A DNA stretch of 34,649 nt from a bacterium (GTDB lineage: Bacteria > Zhuqueibacterota > QNDG01 > DTFT01). The DNA is taken from the NCBI GenBank assembly GCA_016933415.1, contig JAFGAX010000034.1, positions 1-34,649 of the forward strand, written 5' to 3'. Positions 15,658 through 23,516 of the stretch are shown piece after piece. The notes beneath the pieces were generated by a model. The model made no database searches. It had not been told where the DNA came from and worked only from the letters and a program-made list of their open reading frames with translations. Both the position numbers and the translations under genes were made by a program. How positions within the stretch are numbered: the stretch's first letter is position 1; each line of letters starts with the position of its first letter.

Positions 15658-17028
15658 TCAGATGCTGACGCCTTCCTCGCGGTATTCGTTGAGCTTGTTC
15701 CTCAGCGTACGGACGCTGATGCCGAGGAGTTCAGCTGTCCGGGTCCGGTTGTTGTCCGTCTCCTGGAGCGTCTTGAGAATGAGGTTCTTCTCCACATCGC
15801 GCAGGGTTCTCTGTGATCCGGCCGTTTCCGGAGCGGCGTCCGGTGAAACCGCCTCTCCGAAATAGAAATGCTGGACGTTCAGGGTGTCCACGTCCGGACC
15901 GCACATGACGACCGCCCGTTCGATGCAGTTTTCGATCTCGCGGACATTGCCGGGCCAGTCCCTCTGACTGAGGAGCTTCATCGCGGGCTCGGCGATGCCC
16001 TTGATGGGCTTGCTGTTTTCCCCGGCGAAACGCCGGACGAAGTGCTGAACCAGGAGGGGAATGTCCTCCCTCCTTTCGGAAAGCGACGCGAGATAAATGG
16101 GAACCACGTTGAGCCGGTAGAACAGGTCCCCCCGAAAACGGTTTTCCTCGACTTCCCGTTTCAGATCCCGGTTCGTGGTGGCGATGATCCGGACGTCCAC
16201 CGGGATCGGCTTGCCGCCTCCGACGCGCTCGATCTCGCGTTCCTGAAGCACGCGAAGCAGCTTGGCCTGCAGCGGCGGACTGATTTCGCTGATTTCATCG
16301 AGCAGCAGGGTTCCGCCGCTCGCCGTTTCGAAACGGCCCTTGCTCATGCGGTAGGCGCCGGTGAAGGCGCCCTTCTCATGGCCGAAAAGCTCGCTCTCCA
16401 CGAGCCCTTCGGGAAGCGCCGCGCAGTTCGTCGTGATGAACGGGCCGTTTCTCCGGTCGCTGTTGTAATGGATGGCCCGGGCCACGAGTTCCTTGCCGGT
16501 GCCGCTCGCGCCCTGGATCAGCACCGTGGCGCGGCTCTTGGCGACCATCCGGATCGCGTCAAACACCTTCTGCATCGGGTCGCTGCTGCCGACGATATTC
16601 GAGAAGCTGAATTTACGGTCCAGCTCGGAACGGAGATACTCGTTCTCTCCGACCAGGTTCTGGAATTCAAAAAACTTGCCGACGACCATTTCGATCTCGT
16701 CGAGCTCGAAGGGCTTGGTGATGTAGTCGAACGCGCCCTGCTTCATGGCCTTGACGGCGTTCTTGATCGAGCCATAGCCGGTGATGAGAATGACGCCGAG
16801 ATTCGGGTTCTCCTTCTTCGCCTCGGCCAGTACCTTCATGCCGCTGATATCCGGCAGTCGCAGGTCGGTGATGACCAGGTCATACGGATGGCCGGAAAGC
16901 TGGCTGAGCGCCTCTTTGCCCGTGGCCACGACGTCGACGTCATATCCTTTCCGCTGGAAGGTCTCCTTCAGAAGATCGCGGATCATCTCCTCGTCGTCCA
17001 CGACAAAAATGCGTTTCCCCGTTTGCAT
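15658..17028 (-). CDS. NtrC-family sigma-54-dependent response regulator
   Basis: A 456-residue bacterial enhancer-binding protein. The N-terminal receiver (1-120) has DDEE at 11-14, phospho-acceptor D55 in VITDLRLPD and K105 in YITKPF. The AAA+ domain (about 142-370) has Walker A GASGTGKE (173-180), the sigma-54 contact loop GAFTGA (220-225) and Walker B GGTLLLDE (238-245). The C-terminal Fis-type helix-turn-helix (about 408-450) reads NNRTRTAELLGISVRTLRNKL, core RTAELLGISVRTL. All key residues are intact, so it should activate RpoN promoters when D55 is phosphorylated. ATG 17028 starts two bases after the preceding HPt-like gene. A sigma-54 promoter and a palindrome lie just downstream of its terminator. 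Confidence 0.96.
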   Translation of the reverse strand: MQTGKRIFVVDDEEMIRDLLKETFQRKGYDVDVVATGKEALSQLSGHPYDLVITDLRLPDISGMKVLAEAKKENPNLGVILITGYGSIKNAVKAMKQGAFDYITKPFELDEIEMVVGKFFEFQNLVGENEYLRSELDRKFSFSNIVGSSDPMQKVFDAIRMVAKSRATVLIQGASGTGKELVARAIHYNSDRRNGPFITTNCAALPEGLVESELFGHEKGAFTGAYRMSKGRFETASGGTLLLDEISEISPPLQAKLLRVLQEREIERVGGGKPIPVDVRIIATTNRDLKREVEENRFRGDLFYRLNVVPIYLASLSERREDIPLLVQHFVRRFAGENSKPIKGIAEPAMKLLSQRDWPGNVREIENCIERAVVMCGPDVDTLNVQHFYFGEAVSPDAAPETAGSQRTLRDVEKNLILKTLQETDNNRTRTAELLGISVRTLRNKLNEYREEGVSI

Positions 17029-17030
17029 GA

Positions 17031-17741
17031 TCAGATCTCCCGCTTGATTTGAAGGAGCAGACACCGGGACCGCGGATCCGGCGCTTCCATCTTCAGCCGC
17101 CCCCCGAGCAGACGGCACAGTCGATCGGCCACGGCCAGTGAAATCCGCGCCTCCACCGGCTGGGCGTTCCTCAGGAGTTCGCTGATCCGGTCCGAGCGGT
17201 TCTCCGGCAGTCCGTTTTCGGGAAGCTCGTACCGGATGGTGACGGCCGCCGGCCTTCCGTCCGGCGCGGAGACGGTCAGGGCCCAGACCGTCTCGGCCGT
17301 CTGGCAAGTGAAATCCAGCAGATGGAAAAGCGTATCATCCAGGACGTCCGGATCGCCCGTCACCCGGACTTTCTGCGCTTTCCGGATTTTTTCCGGAAAA
17401 TCAACACCGGCCGTCCGTCCGCTCAGTCCGGTAACCCGGCCGGCGGCCGCGGCGAGCCGGTCTGTCAGTTCGATTTTCTCCCTGCGGAGTTCGGGCGTCC
17501 GGAACAGCTTCATCAGCCGGACGAACATCTCGTCCACCTGATCCACGCCCGACTGGATGCGCTGGACGTAACGCAGACGGGGATCGTCCTCCGGAAGCTC
17601 CTTCTGAAGAAGGTCGGCGAAACCGTGAATGCCGCCGAGCTTGTTTTTCAGCCGGTGAACCACATCGCCCATGAAACAGGCGAAAGCGTCATCTCGGTTC
17701 GCGGATCGGACCGGCAAACGGCGGCGCGACGGCTGTACCAC
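17031..17741 (-). CDS. Histidine-kinase-like protein with degenerate ATPase domain (ChpT/Spo0B-like phosphotransferase candidate)
   Basis: The 236-residue protein has a DHp hairpin with a good H-box, VVHRLKNKLGGIHGFADLL (H29), paired with a second helix ending near RLMKLF. A domain of kinase-ATPase size follows (about 90-235), starting ELTDRLAAAAGRV. Its ATP motifs are lost: the N-box position reads LFHLLDFTCQTAE without the Asn, the G1 DxGxG is replaced by ELPENGLPEN, and no GxGxGL is present, although a relic of the last helix-strand (ADRLCRLLGGRLKME) remains. Intact His with dead ATPase is the architecture of ChpT and Spo0B histidine phosphotransferases. GTG 17741 has GAGGGGGG just upstream. 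It sits between a hybrid kinase and the NtrC-type regulator, as a relay protein would. A divergent kinase is the alternative. Confidence 0.8.
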   Translation of the reverse strand: MVQPSRRRLPVRSANRDDAFACFMGDVVHRLKNKLGGIHGFADLLQKELPEDDPRLRYVQRIQSGVDQVDEMFVRLMKLFRTPELRREKIELTDRLAAAAGRVTGLSGRTAGVDFPEKIRKAQKVRVTGDPDVLDDTLFHLLDFTCQTAETVWALTVSAPDGRPAAVTIRYELPENGLPENRSDRISELLRNAQPVEARISLAVADRLCRLLGGRLKMEAPDPRSRCLLLQIKREI

Positions 17742-17751
17742 GATACCCCCC

Positions 17752-20202
17752 TCAGGCGTTCAAAGCGTTCTGAATTCCCTGAATCAGCGGCCGCACATGG
17801 AACGGTTTCAGGACGAATCCCTGCACCTGATCCCGGAGCGCCCGTTCGGCGGCTTCGCGTTCCCCCGGCCAGACCGAGGCCAGAATCCGGAGCTGGGGAT
17901 GCATCTGCGCCAGTCCGTCGAGCATTGCACCCGGCTGTGTGCCGTCCCAGATCATCAGGTCGATGCGCCGTCGTCCGCTCCGGAGAATCTCCTGGGCCTC
18001 ACGGCCGTCCGCAACCGCCAGAACCTGGTATCCGTACCGGTGAAGCATTTTTCTTCCAGTGTCGCGCAGGGCGGTTTCGGTCTCCACCAGGAGGACGTTT
18101 TCCCGGCCGCCTTTCAGGGTTCCGGATTTCGGCGCCGCCGGTTTGGCCGCCTGTTCGGTCACGGCCGGCAGATGGATTTTCACCACAGTCCCCTTGTTCC
18201 GTTCGCTGAAGACGGACACGAAACCCCGGTGCGATTCAACCGCAGTCCGGATCATCACAAGGCCCGATTCTCCTTCCGGCGGTGTCTCTCCGGCCGCTTC
18301 GCTCAGCTGTCGTTTCCGTTCACCGCTCATGCCCGAGCCGGTATCGCTGATGATGATCTGGATGTAAGCGCCCGGCCGCGCGCCGGGCCTGGAGCGGAGA
18401 TCGCTCTCGTTCAGCGTGCAGTTCCGTGTCTGAAAAACGATTTTTCCGCCGTTCGGCATGGCCTCCCTGGCGTTGACGGCCGCCTCGAGTATCGCCTGTT
18501 GGACGCGGACCGCGTCCGCGCGGATGCGGTACAGATACGGGTCCAGTTCAGCCCGTATCAGAAGTTCACGGGAATAGACCTTGGACAGAATGCCGGCGAC
18601 CTCGTTGACCAGGGGATTGACGTCCAGGTCCCGGACCTCATAGGGCGTGCCGTTGGCGAAGGCCAGCAGACGGGAAGCCAGGGCGGAGGAATTCTCCGCT
18701 GTGGCGAGTATCTGTTTCAGGTCCTGAAAGGCCGGATTGGTCCGGGGGATCGCTTCTCCGAGCATGGAGGCGTAGCCCAGGATGCAGGCCAGATGGTTGT
18801 TGAAATCGAGGACAATGCCGCCGGCCAGAAATCCAAGCAGTTCCATGCGCTTTGCGAGAAAGGCCTGCCGGCGGCCGTCATCGGGTTCCGGAGAGTCGAT
18901 CCAGTACCAGGTTTCATCCCCCTTCTTCGTTCGGGGAATGCGGCCGGGAAATCCGAGCGCGTGCCGGACCGGTCCCCCGTCGATTGCGGGTTTCACGCGG
19001 ACCGGTTCAGCCGTCTCTGAATCCGTCATCCCCCCGGCAATGGAGCGGTTGTCCGGATGAAAAAGTTCGGCAAGGGTTTTACCCGCCAGCGCTTCCGCGC
19101 CGCATCCAAGAAACCGTTCCATCCACGGATTCCATCTCCGGACCGCTCCGCCCCGGAGTTCCAGGATGCCGAGAAACGGAACATCGGGAAGAACCGTCTC
19201 CGATTCCGGAACGGCTTCCTGTTGGGACTCGGGCCTGCCGTCCGCTGTCCGGAACAGAGCGTTCATCAGGGTTCCGATGCACGAGGCGTCAGGAACGCTG
19301 AAGAAACCCGCCCTCCTGTCCGCGAGGATGAGGAAACGGGACGCATCCGATCCGGTCACCGGAAAGACGGCGAGAGAAGCATAATTGCCGAACGGCTCCG
19401 TAAACGGCCTGACGGACGGAACCGCGCTTTCAGTCGGTTGGGGGGAAGATTTGGGAGAGGCCTCTGAAGACGGTTCAACCCCGTCGAGCCGGATCACCAT
19501 TGCGCCGGTTTCGGTCGCTTCACAGGCCGGGTTGGCCGACAATCCCGCCATGAACCGCATCCAGGTCTGGGGCGCCCATCTCCGGAAATCGGAATCCTCG
19601 GATCCGGACTGGAATCCCGTCCACTTGCCGAAGCATTGGCATCTTCCGCCGGATTTCATCTCCGACCATCCGATGCCGTCGCATCCGACGGATTCCCGAA
19701 TCTGCTCGAGAAGCGGTTTCAGATCGATGGACCGGCCGGATTCCCGGTCCAGTGAGCCGAGCAGTCGAATCGAACATTCCGCGATGGATCGGGCGCGAAA
19801 CTCGGCGGAAATGTCCTTCAAGGTGATCCGGAGACCGGGCTCCTCATCCGAGGCTCCGGTCGGGGAAATCCCGCTGAGAAGAAACGGAACCGCATGGCGC
19901 ATTGAATCTTCGAGAAAAACAGGAATATCGCGTATATACCCCCTTCGAACGCAGAGTTCCAGGGAAGCGGCGATCCTGTTGCGGGTATCGGGGGTCACAA
20001 AATTAAGGAAAGATTTGCCGGTCAGATCAACGACGTCCCGTTCGAGAAAGGTTTCAACCGAACTGTTGCAGGAGAATATATTGAAATGGGAATCAAGTAG
20101 TAGATAGCCGATACCGGATTTTGAGTAGATTTTATCGTATGGGACAGGAGTCCCGGAGGCAACATAAATATCTGTTTTAATGTTGTTTAAGGTAGGATTC
20201 AT
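17752..20202 (-). CDS. PAS hybrid histidine kinase homologue lacking the phospho-acceptor His (pseudokinase candidate)
   Basis: This 816-residue protein has an N-terminal PAS domain (about 25-135), a GAF-like region (about 140-320), a second PAS-like segment (about 338-440), a DHp (450-515), an ATPase domain (525-680) and a C-terminal receiver (700-816). The H-box reads GGIVLDFNNHLACILGYAS, where its neighbour at 20294-22795 has GGIAHDFNNLL: the acceptor His is Leu (L465). The N-box (AAVNAREAMPNGG) and G1 (SDTGSGM) remain, but the G2 loop is ESGLVMI in place of GxGLGL. The receiver keeps D753 and K799, while its acidic pair is Glu-Glu (ETE). No membrane helices are seen. It probably regulates the sister kinase or receives phosphate in trans. 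The gene looks intact and not decaying. Confidence 0.88.
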   Translation of the reverse strand: MNPTLNNIKTDIYVASGTPVPYDKIYSKSGIGYLLLDSHFNIFSCNSSVETFLERDVVDLTGKSFLNFVTPDTRNRIAASLELCVRRGYIRDIPVFLEDSMRHAVPFLLSGISPTGASDEEPGLRITLKDISAEFRARSIAECSIRLLGSLDRESGRSIDLKPLLEQIRESVGCDGIGWSEMKSGGRCQCFGKWTGFQSGSEDSDFRRWAPQTWMRFMAGLSANPACEATETGAMVIRLDGVEPSSEASPKSSPQPTESAVPSVRPFTEPFGNYASLAVFPVTGSDASRFLILADRRAGFFSVPDASCIGTLMNALFRTADGRPESQQEAVPESETVLPDVPFLGILELRGGAVRRWNPWMERFLGCGAEALAGKTLAELFHPDNRSIAGGMTDSETAEPVRVKPAIDGGPVRHALGFPGRIPRTKKGDETWYWIDSPEPDDGRRQAFLAKRMELLGFLAGGIVLDFNNHLACILGYASMLGEAIPRTNPAFQDLKQILATAENSSALASRLLAFANGTPYEVRDLDVNPLVNEVAGILSKVYSRELLIRAELDPYLYRIRADAVRVQQAILEAAVNAREAMPNGGKIVFQTRNCTLNESDLRSRPGARPGAYIQIIISDTGSGMSGERKRQLSEAAGETPPEGESGLVMIRTAVESHRGFVSVFSERNKGTVVKIHLPAVTEQAAKPAAPKSGTLKGGRENVLLVETETALRDTGRKMLHRYGYQVLAVADGREAQEILRSGRRRIDLMIWDGTQPGAMLDGLAQMHPQLRILASVWPGEREAAERALRDQVQGFVLKPFHVRPLIQGIQNALNA

Positions 20203-20286
20203 GGCAACGGACAGAAGTATCCCTGTTTTTCATCCTTCTCAACGGACAGCCGCACTGGTCATGATATTTAACACTATATACTAACA

Positions 20287-20301
20287 GCAAATATTATTCC
20301 A
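20287..20301 (-). promoter_or_regulatory. Possible sigma-54 promoter for the pseudokinase gene
   Basis: Minus-strand TGGAATAATATTTGC keeps GG and GC at the exact sigma-54 spacing and a perfect TTGCT at -12, but the -24 element is weak (TGGAA). It overlaps the stop codon of the upstream kinase. The predicted start is near 20275, 73 bases before the ATG at 20202. Confidence 0.35.
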
Positions 20302-22795
20302 GTTTTCGGCCGGATTTTCGGGTGCCATTGTCCAACGCCGACTTGATGGTCTGATACAGGATCTCCGTATGAAAGGGTTTCTGCAGAAAATGAACTTCGG
20401 TCCCATCCATCAGATCGGGACGGTCATGGGGACCATAGCCGCTTGTGAATACAATACGAACTTTGGGATTGATTTTCTTCAACTCCCGGTAGGCTTCCTT
20501 GCCGTCCATTTCGGGCATGACCAGATCGAGGAGCACAACCGCGATATCATCCTTCATCCGGTTGTACATCTCAACCGCCTCCTTCCCGTTGCGCGCGAGA
20601 AGAACCTCGAATCCCTTCTTCCGAAGCATCCGGTCGCCCACATGCCGGATGATCTCCTCGTCATCCACGAGAAGGACCTTGTTGGAAACGACCGGCGGAG
20701 CCGGTTTTTCGGCTTCCGGTTCGGCCTGGATGTATCTCGGGAAGAACAGGGAAAGCACCGTGCCCCTTCCCAGCTCGCTCTGGACCTGAATGGCACCGTT
20801 GTGATTCTTGACAATGCCGTAAACCATGGAAAGTCCCAGGCCCTTCCGTTCATTGGCCGGTTTCGTTGTGAAAAACGGCTCAAAGATACGGGACTTGGTC
20901 CGCTCATCCATGCCCACACCCGTGTCGTTGAAACGGATCAGGGCGTAATCTCCCGTCTTGATTCCGACCTGCGTCTCCGGAGATTTCTCGTCGATATAAA
21001 CGTTTTCGGTCGTGATGATGATGCGCCCGCCGCCGGGCATGGCATCCACGGAGTTGAGCAGGATGTTGACGAATGTCTGGTGAATCTGACGCGAATCGCC
21101 ACGCACCGGCCACAGGTCCTCCGAAAGACGCGTTTCGAATTCGATGGACGGATCGACGGAATGCCGCAGAATGCCGACCACGTCCTCCGCGATTTTGTTG
21201 ATCCGGAGCGTCGAGACCTGGTACTTGCCTCCACGCGCGAAAGCCAGAAGGCGGTTCGTGAGATCCGCCGCTTTTTTCGCGGTTTCCGCGATGGCCAGCA
21301 GGTCCTGGTAGTAGGGATGGTCCTCCTTCATTTCAGTGAGAAGCAGGGAGGCGTACCCGAGAATGCCGCCGAGCAGATTGTTGAAGTCGTGCGCAATGCC
21401 GCCCGCGAGCGTGCCGATGGATTCCATCTTCTGGGTTTCCAGAAGCTGGCTTTCCCACAATTTGCGCTGGGAAATGTCCAGCACGTTGCCCATGACGGAC
21501 GGTTTCCCCTCGATCTCGATCCGGCGGCAGTGTATTTCGCACCAGCAGCGCGACCCGTCCTGCCGGATATAGCGCACCTGGTAGTGCTCCTCCACGGGCT
21601 CGCCCATCTCCCGGCGCGTTTCCCGGAGCGTGACCATGCTGCGCTCCTCCGGATCGATCCGGTCGAAATAATTGGTCCCGGCGAGCGTCTCCGGTGAATG
21701 CTGGAGAATCTCGGCGAAACGGGTGTTCGCGAAACGCACCGTCCCCTGCTGGATGATGAAGACGCCCACCAGAGACGATTCCACGAGCAGGCGGTACTTC
21801 TCCCGCTCCTCCCGGAGGCCCGCTTCCAGATGCTTCCGCACCGAGACATCGCGGATGAAGCTCTGGACGGCCTCCTTCCCCATGAAACGGACTTTCCGGC
21901 TGTTCACCTCCGCGTCGAACCGGGACCCGTCCTTGCGCGTGAGAAGCGCCTCGACGGGTGATGTTTGATCGTTCCTCAGCGTCCTGACGAAGGAGAGCGA
22001 AAGGGGCTCCACGAACCGTTCATCGGCCAGACGCGGCCAGCCGAGGCTCAGCAGTTCCCTGCGCTCGTATCCGAACAGGCGGCAGGAGGCACGGTTGGTT
22101 TCCAGAATGCGTCCGTCCCGGTCATGAACGACCACGCCGTCGTTGTTGCCTTCAAACAGGGCGTGGTACTGCAGTTCGCGTTCCAGGAGCTTCTTCGTGC
22201 CGTCTTCGATACGCTTCTCGATGTGTTCTGCCCAATCGTTGAGCTCGAGATCCTTCTGCTGAAGTTCGTTGTAGAGTCCGTGGTTGTGAAGGGCCAGCGT
22301 CAGAAGGGGACCGGCGTATTCGATCAGATCGAGCAGGCGGGATTCGTCCCCGAGATCCGAGGGATTCACCAGGATCAGCACGTGGGCCGAATCCTCCCGC
22401 ACGTGGAACGGATGGATGAGAAGACTCCGACAGCGCAGGGACCAGAACCGTTGTTCCAGGCCGGGATCTTCCGACAGATCCGTCAGCGACAGGATTTTCA
22501 TTTCGTCCTGCGCGCGGCGGCTTACGGTTTCGATGAGATCGGCGGGAAGGATCGATGGTTCATGTTCCGGAGCGGAATACGGGATTTCCCACCGGCTGTC
22601 GCCGGCATGGTGTGAGACGATCAACGCCTGGTCGCACAGGCTGCGCTTCTGTATTTCCCCGAGCAGGTGGGATACGCGTTTGGCGGGGTGCAGGGATCGG
22701 GCCAGAACATCGGAATGTCTGAGCCAGTCTCCGAAGGACGGTGTTTCCCTTCCGGGAATCCTCTCCCTTCTGTTTTTCTTGCGAAGCCAACTCAC
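20294..22795 (-). CDS. Soluble hybrid sensor histidine kinase, GAF-like/PAS-PAS-HisKA-HATPase-REC
   Basis: An 833-residue hybrid kinase with all catalytic motifs. An N-terminal GAF-like region (about 35-175) and a helix (175-208) precede two PAS domains (about 208-320 and 330-445). The DHp H-box is GGIAHDFNNLL (H469). The ATPase has N-box LLNSVDAMPGGG (N581), G1 NDTGVGM, F-box FEPFFTTK and G2 KGLGLSM. The C-terminal receiver (705-825) has DDE, D757 in VVLLDLVMPEMDG and K806 in FLQKPF. There are no membrane helices, so it senses cytoplasmic signals. The start is GTG at 22795, with no good SD. It is the first gene of the signalling cluster and the only one able to autophosphorylate by sequence, so it is the likely phosphate entry point. 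Confidence 0.95.
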   Translation of the reverse strand: MSWLRKKNRRERIPGRETPSFGDWLRHSDVLARSLHPAKRVSHLLGEIQKRSLCDQALIVSHHAGDSRWEIPYSAPEHEPSILPADLIETVSRRAQDEMKILSLTDLSEDPGLEQRFWSLRCRSLLIHPFHVREDSAHVLILVNPSDLGDESRLLDLIEYAGPLLTLALHNHGLYNELQQKDLELNDWAEHIEKRIEDGTKKLLERELQYHALFEGNNDGVVVHDRDGRILETNRASCRLFGYERRELLSLGWPRLADERFVEPLSLSFVRTLRNDQTSPVEALLTRKDGSRFDAEVNSRKVRFMGKEAVQSFIRDVSVRKHLEAGLREEREKYRLLVESSLVGVFIIQQGTVRFANTRFAEILQHSPETLAGTNYFDRIDPEERSMVTLRETRREMGEPVEEHYQVRYIRQDGSRCWCEIHCRRIEIEGKPSVMGNVLDISQRKLWESQLLETQKMESIGTLAGGIAHDFNNLLGGILGYASLLLTEMKEDHPYYQDLLAIAETAKKAADLTNRLLAFARGGKYQVSTLRINKIAEDVVGILRHSVDPSIEFETRLSEDLWPVRGDSRQIHQTFVNILLNSVDAMPGGGRIIITTENVYIDEKSPETQVGIKTGDYALIRFNDTGVGMDERTKSRIFEPFFTTKPANERKGLGLSMVYGIVKNHNGAIQVQSELGRGTVLSLFFPRYIQAEPEAEKPAPPVVSNKVLLVDDEEIIRHVGDRMLRKKGFEVLLARNGKEAVEMYNRMKDDIAVVLLDLVMPEMDGKEAYRELKKINPKVRIVFTSGYGPHDRPDLMDGTEVHFLQKPFHTEILYQTIKSALDNGTRKSGRKLE

Positions 22796-22859
22796 AGGAA
22801 TGCGGTTCCGCCTTCCCAGCCGGTGAAGTGGAAAATTGAAATATTACTGGGGAATAATT

Positions 22860-22886
22860 AAAAAAGAAGCCCGCGGAACGGGCCTC
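22860..22886 (-). terminator. Intrinsic terminator or attenuator ahead of the hybrid kinase gene
   Basis: On the minus strand GAGGCCCG (22886-22879), loop TTCCG and CGGGCTTC (22873-22866) form an 8-bp stem with one G-U pair, followed by six U residues. It can end transcripts of the membrane-protein genes upstream, but it also lies about nine bases after the predicted start of the promoter at 22902-22930. Confidence 0.85.
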
Positions 22887-22901
22887 CTCTTCCCTTGGTT
22901 G

Positions 22902-22930
22902 ATATTAATGGATTTATGACAGAAAGTCAA
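22902..22930 (-). promoter_or_regulatory. Sigma-70-type promoter ahead of the hybrid kinase gene
   Basis: Minus-strand TTGACT (22930-22925), a 17-base spacer and TAATAT (22907-22902); each hexamer has five of six consensus bases. The predicted start is near 22895, upstream of a terminator hairpin and about 100 bases before the GTG at 22795. Confidence 0.78.
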
Positions 22931-22952
22931 GAGGAATAATGTTACGATTCTG

Positions 22953-23486
22953 TCAAATAACCGTTTCCCCGGTTTTTCGGAAGGATTGAACGATGCGGTA
23001 CAGGAGCATCCGGATCCCCGAAACGATGAGAAAAAAAGGACCGAAATACCGGACCGCCGCATCCAGTCCTGCCGGCGCATCCATGAAGGATTCGGATGCG
23101 GCCATCAGGCCTATGTAAAGGAGCAAACCCGATGGAATGAGCAGACCCGGTTGTCCGGGGCGGATGAGAAAGAGCAGAAAAAACGAAAGTCCGAATGCGA
23201 AGAGGAATACGGGCCAGTATTCATCCGCGTCGATCCTGGCGATGATTCCGTAATTCCTCAAGAGGAAAAAAATGCCGGTCTGGAGAAGAAACACACTCCA
23301 GAAAAGAGAGGATGATCCGCTCCGCCGGAGGGCGTCAAAGAGCAGAATGACCGAAACAACGATCAGAAATACCGGCAGGAGCCGCTCGGAAAGACCCGGG
23401 GCGCAGTCGAACTGCCTGAACAGGAGCCACGAACCGGTCAGGATGAAAAGCAGTCCCGGTATCACGGATGTTTTCTTCGGTTTCAT
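22953..23486 (-). CDS. Small multi-pass membrane protein (LiaF/DUF5668-like)
   Basis: A 177-residue protein made almost wholly of hydrophobic segments: about 9-22, 36-50, 60-78, 91-106, 112-128 and 142-160, each separated by short charged turns. The first, IPGLLFILTGSWLLFRQF, resembles the G-x-x-x-I-x-x-G-x-x-x-L repeats of the DUF5668/LiaF transmembrane region. No catalytic motif is visible. I chose ATG 23486 because GGAGG lies eight bases upstream; an ATG five codons earlier is inside that SD. It begins 31 bases after the double-PspC gene, in the same operon. LiaF and PspC relatives act in envelope-stress sensing, so a shared membrane-stress role is a reasonable inference. Confidence 0.75.
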   Translation of the reverse strand: MKPKKTSVIPGLLFILTGSWLLFRQFDCAPGLSERLLPVFLIVVSVILLFDALRRSGSSSLFWSVFLLQTGIFFLLRNYGIIARIDADEYWPVFLFAFGLSFFLLFLIRPGQPGLLIPSGLLLYIGLMAASESFMDAPAGLDAAVRYFGPFFLIVSGIRMLLYRIVQSFRKTGETVI

Positions 23487-23516
23487 ACCGAAATCCTCCA
23501 TATGGCGTCCGTAACG

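Noticed and set aside
15268-15816. 182-codon plus-strand frame crossing the regulatory spacer
   Set aside because: It runs from the sigma-54 promoter region through the terminator into the antisense of the NtrC-type gene, has no SD and no domain.
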